Assembly: GCA_900545265.1 (NCBI GenBank)
Contig: UQYI01000009.1
Coordinates: 19,789-83,788, forward strand
DNA length: 64,000 nt
Direction: 5' to 3'
Origin: an uncultured Eubacteriales bacterium
Lineage (GTDB): Bacteria; Bacillota; Clostridia; Christensenellales; CAG-138
This document shows, piece by piece, positions 50,806-59,629 of the stretch. A program made the translations under genes and the position numbers. Each line of letters opens with the position of its first letter. Position 1 is the first letter of the stretch. The notes under the pieces were generated by a model that saw only the letters and a program-made list of their open reading frames with translations, did no database searches and was not told the DNA's origin.

Positions 50806-53800
50806 TTAAATAATGTGCAACACATCATTGCCGTCCAGCAGTTCCATCAACCTGTCTTTGATTTCTGCAACGTATTTATCAATATCTTCTTCACTCTTGA
50901 GCTTAACGCTATAACCAAGGCTGCTTCTGGAAGCTGTGGCAACCTTCTCATCAGGCTTTGAGGGAACCATTAGTGCCTTAATGTATTGCTGGCGAATGCT
51001 TGCAATCTGAATCTTCATCGCATCCAGTTGTGTCAGTGTCGTTGCGTCTGCAGCAGCTTTTTTCTTTGTTCCAAGCGCATCATCTGCTTTGGCGACAATG
51101 TCCTTCTGATCATACTGAGCAGTTTGATGGATTTCTCCCATAGCCCCCTGAATCTCGGCATACACATCCTGTTTCTTGAGGTCAAGAAGCTGTCCGTATA
51201 CCATCTGTACCTGCTGCATCAATGTTGGCAGGTCGGCAATGTTCTTATACGGTTTCTGCATGGCAAGGATATTCTTAATCTGAGCAAGAGCTCTTGTAGC
51301 TTCCTGTTCGGCCTGCAGATATTCTGACTCGGCAGTAAGTGTGTAAAGAAGAGCAGAAGCACTATCAAAAATGGTTTTCTGATTTTTGAAGAAAGCAAGA
51401 ACATCAGCTATGTCTTCACTCAGATCAAGGAATTCATCTTCCATAGCGACCATTTTGGCAAGCAGTGCCGTATTGTCCTTCTTCTGAGAAAGAAGATCCG
51501 TGCAAAGCTTTACTCCGTTTTCAACAACAGCCTTATCCGGATAGGTGCTGGATGCATACTGATTATCCAACAAGCTTTGCAGTTTATCTCTTTCTGCTGT
51601 GAAACTGTCAAGGACATAGGAAATCAGACTGTCTTCATCTGAAGGCAGATCCATTGTATTGAAGAATTCTTTTAAGAACTCGCGGGATTTCTTCATTAAT
51701 GAATCGGAAATAGCTGTTCTACGAGCAACCAGAGTCTTGTCGATTTCCGTCTTTCTTCTCAGATAATCCGGGATATGCTTGTCAGTAGGCTGGATCATGC
51801 TGCCGCTATATTGCAAAGCAACCTTCTGAATTGAAATCAGTGAGCAAACAACAGCTGCAATATCGATTTCTCGCCATCCGTACGGAATAGCAGAAAAACG
51901 ACGTTGGATGTCGCCCATGGAGGTAGGAAGCATCTTCATTCCCTGCAGTTCAAGGAACTGCTCGACCTCATCTACTGCTTCAGGATTGTAAACGGCAACA
52001 CCGCCGCCAATGGTCATCTGCTTATTCTGATTTGAGAGAATCTGCAGCAGTTCATTATCATTATCGAAGTTATGTTTGATATAACCGAGCTTGGAATAAA
52101 CACTTTCAACCAGACTGGACAGTGCCGTTTCAATCTTATCCTTCACAGAAGAAGTCTTGATAGAACTTGTCTCACCCGACACATATACATTAGCTTCGAG
52201 AATAGCAGCGGAAATATGCTCTTTGGCAGTCTTTTCGTACGCAGAGGCCTGTTGCTGCTTTCCACGGATAATATGCTGGATTGCTTCCGGCAACTGGGCA
52301 ACGTTACGGCTCTTTACATACTTACGGATCTTTGCAGCGCTCTCCAGATCATCAAAGTAAGGATACTTATCGGAGAGCACAAGAATTGCCTCGTTATCCA
52401 CATTAGAGCGCATCAACAGAGCCTGATCTCCTGCATTATACAGGTCAGAGGCTACTGTCAGGATGCGCAGACGAACCGCGCCGGTCAGTTGACCAATCGT
52501 GGTCTCGTCGATGATTTGATCATAAGGGAAGTCATATTTCCCGTATTTGAATTTCTTACTGACGTACAGATCCCCAAAGATAATCTGAGAGATAGATTGA
52601 ACAATAGCAGCGCTGTCTACGGGAGTATTGCGGATATCTCTTTCAATATCCTGCTCATCGTCCGTCAGGAAGGTATAGGTATCTCCGTTTCTCGCAATAT
52701 AGTTCTGCGAAACCAGACGATCCAGAGACTCCTGAATAGACTTACGCATGTTGATCTTGTCAGCACGGATATCATCCACCATAAGGGTCGTGATGTTATC
52801 TACGTTGGCCTTAATATCATCAACATATCGGATCAAATACAAAAGCTTTAAGATGCTGACATCGTACTGCTCAATTCCGTCGTGGCTATCTGCAGCAGTC
52901 TGACAACGGTCGATTACCCGACGAATAGCACTTTCGAGGAAGGTATGAACGGTGTTATAGAACAGGCTGAACGGAACAAGTGCATTCTCGTCTTTGTTTT
53001 CAATAGCCTGTGCGGCCTCCTGAAAGCCGGAAAGCATCGAACGTTCGCCGCCGGAAAGATGCTTTCCGGAATTACCGTGTTTACGGATCTGGGCGAGAAC
53101 ATTCTGCATCAGCCTGAACTGGTACGGAACAAACGGATAAGTCTCAACAAAGTCGTATTCACTGGAATACCCTTTGAGATCCAGCACAGCGTCATTGAAA
53201 GTAAAGAGATTCTTCAGTACGGCACTGTTTTTGCCGTAACTCATAAGAAGCATCTGTTCAGCCGTTTCAGTCTTGGCAAGAATACGCTTTTTGATAACTT
53301 CATCAACAGACGAAGAGGACAAACTCAGGCGAGTATTAAAGCGTCCCTGAATCTTTGAGAAGTCATCGCCGCTGATTTTTGTAATAGAGTCGATAGCTTC
53401 CTGGCTTGTAACCATAACCCAAACACGTCCATCGCACTTTGAGCCGATCTCTTCAACGATGGTCTGAAGGTTAAGCATCAAGCTGCCATCAGAACCGATG
53501 TACTGACCGACCTCGTCGATCATAAACATCAGTCGGAAATTCTTGCCCTTGGAATCAATATATTCTTTGATTTCCTTTACGAGCTGCTCGATAGACATAT
53601 CAGCAGTTTCGGTTCCGTTAAACCAGTTGCGGGCTGCAGTTTCACTCATGCCAAGCGTTTCAACAAGGGTCTCTACAATATCGTCTTCAAAGAAAGCAAA
53701 GGCATCTCGCACGTTTTCCCACTCATCGCCGTTGACCTCAGCAAATTTGGCCTTGAAGGCATCGGTCTTTCCGGACTTATCAATAAATTGTTCAAGCCTT

Positions 53801-54291
53801 GCGACTTTAAGATCATCGCCGTAGAAGCCGCGATACTCGTAAAAAACCTTCGCAAAGACGCGCAAAATAGCAGTCTTATCTTTATTGATCGGACTCTTGG
53901 AATCGATATTGAAAAGGATTGTGTCCGTAGGAACATTCGCACAGCGTTCCAACTGAGCAAACATCATAGGATCGTCAAACTTATCTGTGAAATATTCGAC
54001 CGAAGGCTTACCTGCAACGGTATCGTTAGAAAGCAAATAAGAAAGGATCTTCAAGAAGTGAGATTTACCACTTCCAAAGAAACCTGAAATCCACACACCG
54101 ATTTTGTCGGTAGGATAGTTTAAGGACTTCTCATAGTTATTAAAGAACGTGTTGAAATGTTTTCTCAGTTCTCTGGTAATGATATATTCACGCAGTTCCT
54201 GCTCGATGCTCTTTTCATCATTCTGGGCAACTTTGATAACGCCGTTTATGTCACGATTGATATCTGACTTATAAATGTACTGTAATTGCAT
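50806..54291 (-). CDS. brxC: BREX P-loop ATPase BrxC
   Basis: A 1161-aa protein. The N terminus, YIYKSDINRDINGVIKVAQN, is typical of BrxC, followed by Walker A WISGFFGSGKSHFLKILSYL (about residue 70) and FRLMFMIDEVGQYIGSDGS as Walker B (about 258). The rest is helical with coiled segments. BrxC is the large ATPase common to BREX types and is needed for defence. It starts 18 nt after brxB and is followed 26 nt later by the DUF4145-like gene. Confidence 0.95.
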   Translation of the reverse strand: MQLQYIYKSDINRDINGVIKVAQNDEKSIEQELREYIITRELRKHFNTFFNNYEKSLNYPTDKIGVWISGFFGSGKSHFLKILSYLLSNDTVAGKPSVEYFTDKFDDPMMFAQLERCANVPTDTILFNIDSKSPINKDKTAILRVFAKVFYEYRGFYGDDLKVARLEQFIDKSGKTDAFKAKFAEVNGDEWENVRDAFAFFEDDIVETLVETLGMSETAARNWFNGTETADMSIEQLVKEIKEYIDSKGKNFRLMFMIDEVGQYIGSDGSLMLNLQTIVEEIGSKCDGRVWVMVTSQEAIDSITKISGDDFSKIQGRFNTRLSLSSSSVDEVIKKRILAKTETAEQMLLMSYGKNSAVLKNLFTFNDAVLDLKGYSSEYDFVETYPFVPYQFRLMQNVLAQIRKHGNSGKHLSGGERSMLSGFQEAAQAIENKDENALVPFSLFYNTVHTFLESAIRRVIDRCQTAADSHDGIEQYDVSILKLLYLIRYVDDIKANVDNITTLMVDDIRADKINMRKSIQESLDRLVSQNYIARNGDTYTFLTDDEQDIERDIRNTPVDSAAIVQSISQIIFGDLYVSKKFKYGKYDFPYDQIIDETTIGQLTGAVRLRILTVASDLYNAGDQALLMRSNVDNEAILVLSDKYPYFDDLESAAKIRKYVKSRNVAQLPEAIQHIIRGKQQQASAYEKTAKEHISAAILEANVYVSGETSSIKTSSVKDKIETALSSLVESVYSKLGYIKHNFDNDNELLQILSNQNKQMTIGGGVAVYNPEAVDEVEQFLELQGMKMLPTSMGDIQRRFSAIPYGWREIDIAAVVCSLISIQKVALQYSGSMIQPTDKHIPDYLRRKTEIDKTLVARRTAISDSLMKKSREFLKEFFNTMDLPSDEDSLISYVLDSFTAERDKLQSLLDNQYASSTYPDKAVVENGVKLCTDLLSQKKDNTALLAKMVAMEDEFLDLSEDIADVLAFFKNQKTIFDSASALLYTLTAESEYLQAEQEATRALAQIKNILAMQKPYKNIADLPTLMQQVQMVYGQLLDLKKQDVYAEIQGAMGEIHQTAQYDQKDIVAKADDALGTKKKAAADATTLTQLDAMKIQIASIRQQYIKALMVPSKPDEKVATASRSSLGYSVKLKSEEDIDKYVAEIKDRLMELLDGNDVLHII

Positions 54292-54309
54292 TTTTTGATC
54301 CTCCCAGTT

Positions 54310-54867
54310 TTACAGCAAGTTGAATGCTCTGTAGTAATGGCCGTCCAAAAACTTTCCAAACAGACCAAGATCTTGACCGTTGAAAGTACCCGGATACAGC
54401 ATCAAAACAGGGATGTCTGCAAAGATATGTTGTATGTTATCCAGGATTTTGTGTGATCTCATGAAGGGATATACTTTTCCGACTCCGGTAATCATAAGAA
54501 CATCCCCGTGTTTATGAGGCTCATACTTCATCTTCTCTACGAATGCCTCTGGAGTGGCAATCTTTTGAATCTGCTCTGACAGGTACTCTTTGCCTTTGCG
54601 CTCCTCCATATTGGGAATACTTTTCAGGATTCTCTTCTCCTCGCAAATTTCGAGGAATATTTTATAGAGATCGCACTCTATTAGGTGATAGGGTTTATCA
54701 GTCTGGCTTTTTAAGTTTTCGAAGTATGCCCTGACAGTCAATTCATCAGCCGGATCATAGCAGAAAACGTGAATTCCAACCTCGTTGGATAAGCCTTTAT
54801 TGCTGAGGAATGCTTCTTCAGACAATCTTGCCGAGACTTTGTTCAAATTGGTCATAATATTATCCAT
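54310..54867 (-). CDS. brxB: BREX protein BrxB (DUF1788)
   Basis: A 185-aa protein with DUF1788 features: DVLMITGVGKVYPFMRSHKI, IPVLMLYPGTFNGQDLGLFG and the C-terminal HYYRAFNLL. GAGGAGTAGCTT precedes the ATG at 54867; a second ATG four codons later is possible. It is a core component of type 1 BREX with unclear biochemical role. It lies 10 nt after brxA. Confidence 0.93.
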   Translation of the reverse strand: MDNIMTNLNKVSARLSEEAFLSNKGLSNEVGIHVFCYDPADELTVRAYFENLKSQTDKPYHLIECDLYKIFLEICEEKRILKSIPNMEERKGKEYLSEQIQKIATPEAFVEKMKYEPHKHGDVLMITGVGKVYPFMRSHKILDNIQHIFADIPVLMLYPGTFNGQDLGLFGKFLDGHYYRAFNLL

Positions 54868-54877
54868 AAGCTACTCC

Positions 54878-55477
54878 TCATCTAAAACAGTTGAAAGCCG
54901 AAAGTGCAGCAAGATCACCGGATGCTCTGATTTCATCTTCCAGTTCGGGCTCAATTGATATATTGTTCAATTGAGTAGATCTTGTAGTATCCAAATATCC
55001 GCACTCGACAAGCGACTTAGTTAATACCTGCTTTATCTTGCTAATAGTCGAATCGCTCCATGATGCCACAGTATCGTTCTGTTCCTGCAGGCGGAAAAAG
55101 AAAACGTTGAGATCCTTTTTTGAAAACTCAAATTCTTGCGTCCTATACTTTTCGCCTACAACAGTTGTCATGAAATCCCACACAATCTTGTTGTATTTCA
55201 TCATGGCATATAGATTAATTTGTTTTGCAACCTCTACGGGTGAATTAGCCAACTGATAAACTAATGTTTCTGATTCGAGAGCTTCGATTCGCTTAAAACA
55301 CGTTGTTGCAATTGAAGAAATCATTCTCTCGGTCGGAAATTGAAACAGGTTCTCTTCCGTCAGTCTTTTCAGAATCTCCTCGCGTTGCAAACCCTCGCAA
55401 ATAAACTTTGCGACAATCCGGATTTCGAAAAACAGGAATTGTTCTCTCGTCAATCCGCCGTTATAATCACAGGTCAT
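54878..55477 (-). CDS. brxA: BREX protein BrxA (DUF1819)
   Basis: A 199-aa protein of the DUF1819 type: GGLTREQFLFFEIRIVAKF, EENLFQFPTERMISSIATTC, and VWDFMTTVVGEKYR near the middle. BrxA is a small DNA-binding winged-helix-like protein of type 1 BREX. GAGGTGAGCAC precedes the ATG. It lies 16 nt after the XRE gene. Confidence 0.92.
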   Translation of the reverse strand: MTCDYNGGLTREQFLFFEIRIVAKFICEGLQREEILKRLTEENLFQFPTERMISSIATTCFKRIEALESETLVYQLANSPVEVAKQINLYAMMKYNKIVWDFMTTVVGEKYRTQEFEFSKKDLNVFFFRLQEQNDTVASWSDSTISKIKQVLTKSLVECGYLDTTRSTQLNNISIEPELEDEIRASGDLAALSAFNCFR

Positions 55478-55493
55478 GTGCTCACCTCAATAC

Positions 55494-55697
55494 TCAATCT
55501 TCGATTATTTCCATAATGTCGCCAATATCACAGTGGAAGACCTTGCAAATGCGCATAAGAACGTCCAAAGAAACAGCTTCATTCTTGCCCAACTTCGTTA
55601 CTGTATTCGCGCTAATTTCAGCAGCACGGGCCAAGTCCTGCCGTTTCATTTTATTGTCGATAACCAACTTCCAAAGTTTTTCATAGCTGATTTTCAT
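55494..55697 (-). CDS. Small XRE-family HTH protein, first gene of the BREX operon
   Basis: A 67-aa protein that is almost only a helix-turn-helix: MKISYEKLWKLVIDNKMKRQ, DLARAAEISANTVTKLGKNE, VSLDVLMRICKVFHCDIGDI. GGAGAGGACTTAAC precedes the ATG. As the first gene behind a consensus promoter, with brxA 16 nt downstream, it is the likely regulator of the operon. Confidence 0.88.
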   Translation of the reverse strand: MKISYEKLWKLVIDNKMKRQDLARAAEISANTVTKLGKNEAVSLDVLMRICKVFHCDIGDIMEIIED

Positions 55698-55773
55698 GTT
55701 AAGTCCTCTCCAAATAGCGTCATCACGAACGAGCTATACAAGGTTGCAATAAGCCTATAATATAGCAAATTAT

Positions 55774-55802
55774 ATTATAGCGCGATATTCGCAAAATGTC
55801 AA
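55774..55802 (-). promoter_or_regulatory. Consensus promoter of the BREX/MoxR operon
   Basis: On the minus strand TTGACA (55802-55797), exactly 17 bp, then TATAAT (55779-55774). The spacer contains TGCGAATATCGCG, a partial palindrome that could bind the XRE protein. No other promoter of this quality is seen before the terminator at 27.9 kb. Confidence 0.85.
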
Positions 55803-55839
55803 TATTTTAACGTGATTATTCACAAGTTTAAGCGTGCTC

Positions 55840-55860
55840 TGTCGCCATTTGACAACACCT
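55840..55860 (-). repeat. Right copy of the 21-bp direct repeat bracketing the defence operon
   Basis: Plus strand TGTCGCCATTTGACAACACC (plus T); 19 of 21 positions match the copy at 27907-27927, in the same orientation. It lies about 40 bp upstream of the -35 box. Confidence 0.6.
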
Positions 55861-55875
55861 GCTCTCTAAAATCGC

Positions 55876-55928
55876 AAAAAAAGAAAAAGCTCCAGCACCA
55901 AGCCCATCTCTGAGCCCGATGCCGGAGC
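55876..55928 (-). terminator. Terminator of the conjugation gene cluster
   Basis: On the minus strand GCTCCGGCATCGGGCT pairs with AGCCCGATGCC-like partner sequence GGGCTTGGTGCTGGAGC, followed by TTTTTC and TTTTTTT. It ends transcription of the CHAP gene before the BREX promoter. Confidence 0.78.
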
Positions 55929-55935
55929 ATATTAT

Positions 55936-57753
55936 TTACGGAATAAGAACACCGTATCCAAGAATTTCATAGTTGCCTACCGCTCGATGGCACTGGCGGC
56001 AGCTATCACCAGAGTTACCTTCGACAGTATAAACAATGCCGTTCTCCACTCTTTCGACGATACCGGTATGGTCTGAAAGGCCGTCCTGTGGACCGGATGA
56101 ACCGTTTGGGCTATCCCAATCGTAGAAGATAATCATGCCCGGCGAGGGAGTTTCAGAACCGTCAACCCATTGGTTGTGTTCTTTGAACCACTGAACGCCG
56201 TTTACGCAGCCTGCGTATTTCGGGCATACACCGGTCTCAATATACCCGCATTGGTCAGCACACCACGACACAAAGCAAGCACACCACTCCACTCGACTGC
56301 CGAAGCCGTACCACGACCAGTAAGGTTCTCCGCCAACATTGCCGATCTGCGACAGCGCGACCTGAACGATCATATCATCAGAGCCATAGATGCCGTAAAG
56401 CACTGCCAGCCACATGGAGTTGTCCACGTTAAGCAGTTCTTCAAGCTGTGAGTCCTGGTCATCGTTGAATCGGTACTGATCTGACATTTCATCTGCCGTC
56501 TTATGACTTACCGTGATATAGAGCGTAGTCTTTGTCACCTCAACAGTCTCTTCAAGAATATTGCCGTTGCCGTCATCGGATTCAATGATTTCCGTTTCGG
56601 TATCCGTTTCCGTGCGATAGGAAATATCATTCATCTCCCAGAATATATCTGTCAGAAGTTGTTTCTTTTCCTCCGTAACAGAGGCCACTTCCTGCGGATT
56701 ATCGGGATCGTTTGTGGTCTTTACCGCATAGACGGAAAGCACTTCCGGCCAAACTGCGCGGGAGCCGGACATTTCAAGATCGTCATACGGGTTATTCGCC
56801 TTGATGGTATCAAGCTGATTCTGGTAATCCTGATTGATCTCAACGACAACCTCTCGCATGGTCTGGGAACCGTCGTTCTTATCCTCGCTGGAAAAGAAGA
56901 TGCCGAAACAGGAACCAACAATCAAACCGATCAGGCAGATAATTACCACCACAACGACTGCGACCCAGCCGCCTGCGGCTATCGCAGCAATAAGGGCCTT
57001 TATACCTGCAATAATGGCTTTGATTGCCGCTGCAATCGCTTTAGTCGCTGCAACAGCCGCCTTGTATGCGGCAATGGCAGTCTGCCTTGCAATCTCTGCC
57101 GCTTTCTGTGCTGCCTTTGCAGTCGCTTGCGCCGCTTTCTGCGTAGCTTTCGCCGTAGCTTCTGCCGTCTTGATAGCCGCTTTGGAAGTCTTTTCGGCAG
57201 TCTTGACCGCCTTTTCCGTTGACTTCACCGTACCTTTCGCACCGGCTTTCACCGTCTGTTTGCCCGCAGAACGGGCAGACTGTTTAATAGTGTGTTCTGT
57301 ACGCTCAGTCGTTTTAATTGTCTGATTCCGCTTGATACGGGTGTTGGCTCTCCGTGTCTCGACATTTTTCTTTGCGGTATCTCTTGCCGCTTTCTGCTGC
57401 GGGGAGGAGGTCTGCGAAGATCTTCGCAATTCTTCCTCGTATTTTCTGACACGTTCCTCGTTCTTCTGAATACGCTTTTCTTCACGGTGTTCACGGTAGG
57501 CTTCTTTGCCTTTATTGACTGCTTTCTTTGTACCGGAAGAAACATCGTGACCGACACGATCCGCAATGTCTTCTGCGGCATAGCGCAGTTTATCCTCCGC
57601 ATATTCGGACGGCGAGGCCTGTCCATCGTCCATTAGATTCTGCATCTGGTCTTTGGAACGGATCAGCGCCGTCTTCATACGCTCGGAGGCAACAGCCGCT
57701 TTGTCAAGGACCTTGATGTCCTTGACGCTTTCTCTTGTTTTAATCTTACTCAA
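55936..57753 (-). CDS. Conjugative-element membrane protein with CHAP hydrolase domain
   Basis: A 605-aa protein. A long Lys/Ala-rich helical N-terminal half (repeats such as AQATAKAAQKAAEIARQTA) is followed by one membrane helix (VAVVVVVIICLIGLIVGSCF), a linker, and a C-terminal CHAP amidase/peptidase domain with the catalytic Cys in VEWCACFVSWCADQCG (about residue 493) and the His in LSDHTGIVERVENG (about 557). Such proteins open peptidoglycan for the type IV secretion channel of Tn1549/CTn-type elements. It lies 30 nt after the sortase gene. Confidence 0.85.
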   Translation of the reverse strand: MSKIKTRESVKDIKVLDKAAVASERMKTALIRSKDQMQNLMDDGQASPSEYAEDKLRYAAEDIADRVGHDVSSGTKKAVNKGKEAYREHREEKRIQKNEERVRKYEEELRRSSQTSSPQQKAARDTAKKNVETRRANTRIKRNQTIKTTERTEHTIKQSARSAGKQTVKAGAKGTVKSTEKAVKTAEKTSKAAIKTAEATAKATQKAAQATAKAAQKAAEIARQTAIAAYKAAVAATKAIAAAIKAIIAGIKALIAAIAAGGWVAVVVVVIICLIGLIVGSCFGIFFSSEDKNDGSQTMREVVVEINQDYQNQLDTIKANNPYDDLEMSGSRAVWPEVLSVYAVKTTNDPDNPQEVASVTEEKKQLLTDIFWEMNDISYRTETDTETEIIESDDGNGNILEETVEVTKTTLYITVSHKTADEMSDQYRFNDDQDSQLEELLNVDNSMWLAVLYGIYGSDDMIVQVALSQIGNVGGEPYWSWYGFGSRVEWCACFVSWCADQCGYIETGVCPKYAGCVNGVQWFKEHNQWVDGSETPSPGMIIFYDWDSPNGSSGPQDGLSDHTGIVERVENGIVYTVEGNSGDSCRQCHRAVGNYEILGYGVLIP

Positions 57754-57783
57754 AGCTATCGCCCCCCTTTCAGAGAGAGTAAG

Positions 57784-58587
57784 TCATACCTTCTTTGCAA
57801 CAACCACGAATCTGCCGTTGTTGTAGGTGTACTCGCAAGTGGAAAGAGTAATCAGCTGATCTCCGTACTCAGCATCAATACCGGTGTCATAGCACTGTCT
57901 TGCATGAACCTGAGACATGAACTCTTTGAACTGCTCCTCGTTCATCTGCGTATATTCGTTGTAACGGAAATCCTCGTGATTGGTGTCAAACTTGAATACC
58001 GCTACGATCTGATACTCACTGAAGCCGGAAAGCGTATCAAAGTTGATGATGGGATGCTCCTTGCAAAAGTCAGCATCAGTATAGCTGCAGAGGTCGCTGA
58101 ACATGGTCCCGTTTTTCATGTGGTGTCCATAGATGACAAGGTTATTGCTGATACCGGTCGCACAAGCTTCGTCAATATACGGCACTCCGTAGTCGCTGTA
58201 TGCTTTCTCAAAGCTGTGCTTCAGATAATAGTCGGGGTTGTTTGGAGACTGCATGGCAGGATAATCAATCTTCGTGCCGTCAATCTTGATCCAACCGATA
58301 AAGTCTTCATTCTGCTCAAAAAGAGCACCGTACTTCTCATGTGCAAGAGCCGCCTGCGCTGCCGCAAGCTCCTCCTCGGAAAGCTCCGGTTCTTCCGTGC
58401 TTTCGGATTCTTCGGGGCTCTCGGTTTCCGGTCCAGTTTCAACATCCGCGATAAGATCAGTCAGTTCATCAAACTGCTCGACACTGTTCTTCGCATCAAT
58501 ATACTGGTGCGTGAACATAGCTCCCGCAAAGATAGCAAAAGCAAAAAGGACAGAGATGGCAATAATGCCAATGGTTTTCTTTTTCAT
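57784..58587 (-). CDS. srtB: Class B sortase
   Basis: A 267-aa protein with one N-terminal membrane helix (KTIGIIAISVLFAFAIFAGA), a Glu/Ser/Pro-rich stalk, then the sortase domain: FIGWIKIDGTKIDYPAMQSP, catalytic His in NLVIYGHHMKNGTMF and catalytic Cys in LITLSTCEYTYNNGRFVVV with the nearby Arg. It would anchor element-encoded surface proteins to the wall during conjugation. I chose the ATG at 58587 (MKKKTIGII); five codons upstream are an alternative. Confidence 0.9.
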   Translation of the reverse strand: MKKKTIGIIAISVLFAFAIFAGAMFTHQYIDAKNSVEQFDELTDLIADVETGPETESPEESESTEEPELSEEELAAAQAALAHEKYGALFEQNEDFIGWIKIDGTKIDYPAMQSPNNPDYYLKHSFEKAYSDYGVPYIDEACATGISNNLVIYGHHMKNGTMFSDLCSYTDADFCKEHPIINFDTLSGFSEYQIVAVFKFDTNHEDFRYNEYTQMNEEQFKEFMSQVHARQCYDTGIDAEYGDQLITLSTCEYTYNNGRFVVVAKKV

Positions 58588-58620
58588 TTCAAATACCTCC
58601 ATAAAAATCTGAGGACAGGG

Positions 58621-59448
58621 TTAATCCTGTCCTCTTGCAAATTCACCCTCGCCGGGGCGCGTGGTCATGAGCTGATACAGTTTCGTATCACGCGGGAACT
58701 GATTGATGAACGGCACAAGTGCGGAGCCGTACTTGATAAGTCCGCAGCCGGCGTCGGCATTGGTGATATAGCTCATCTGCTCATTGGAAATGTTCAGCAG
58801 CTGCGCGAGCTTCTCACGGTCGGACGCCGCCTGGTTGAGCATGATAACAAACTCAGAGTTGGAAAGCATGGTGCTTGCCTGTACGGAATCCAGCAAATAT
58901 TCCACGTTCTGAGTAATCGCGGTCGGATAAGCATTACGCTTACGGAACTGCCTCCATGCGGAGTTGAAGAACTGTGCGGAGAACTCATTTTCAAAGACGA
59001 CGTGGAATTCGTCGATAAATACATGAGTACGCTTGCCTTTCTTCCAGTTGAGCGTAACCCTGTTCAGCATCGTGTCGGTGATAACAAGCAGTCCGGTCGG
59101 TTTAAGCTGCGATCCAAGACCGTGAATGTCAAACACAACGATTCGCTTGTCGAGGTCAACATTGGACTGCTTACCGAAAATGTCAAGGGAACCGGTCGTA
59201 TAAAGCTCCAAAGACAATGCAATCTGTTTTGCTTCGGGTTCGGGCTGTTCAAGCAGCATATCACGGAGCGTGCAGAGCGTAGGAATCGTACCGGCTTCTG
59301 CCGCATTGCGGTACACGTTGGTAATACAACGGTCGATGATGGACTTATGCTGCGGGCCGACACCCTTTTTGTCGATCTGCTCGATCAGCGACATGATGAA
59401 CTCTGACTTTACAACAATCGGGTTGTTCTCACCGTAGCCGTCAACCAT
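58621..59448 (-). pseudogene. VirB4/TraE-type conjugation ATPase, only the C-terminal part
   Basis: A frame of 275 aa. It has the VirB4 C-terminal features MVDGYGENNPIVVKSEFIMS, RIVVFDIHGLGSQLKPTGLL, Walker B in RTHVFIDEFHVVFENEFSAQ and TQNVEYLLDS, ending RPGEGEFARGQD. Full-length homologues are about 800 aa, and the first 500 residues including Walker A are absent. The homologous frame seems to begin near 59475, where an upstream in-frame TAA ends it. The sequence beyond is unrelated. I infer a deletion that joined the VirB4 tail to the parB side. Confidence 0.82.
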
Positions 59449-59629
59449 AGGTGCGATTGGCTGAACTTTTTATCGTAGCAGACATTTTGCTTTTGCTCCA
59501 AATGTGCGAACCCTTTTATAGACAGCTATATGTTATTAGAGATAGATATACTCAAGGGAGATAGAGTATATTTTTCAGCAGGTTAATAGCCGGTATATAT
59601 AGGGGTTAGAGTGTGAGAAAGGGGGAAGG
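59449..59629. other. Deletion junction between the virB4 remnant and parB
   Basis: AT-rich, with short direct repeats such as AGATAGA and TATACTC/GAGTATA. No gene. It marks the point where conjugation-gene sequence ends. Confidence 0.45.
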
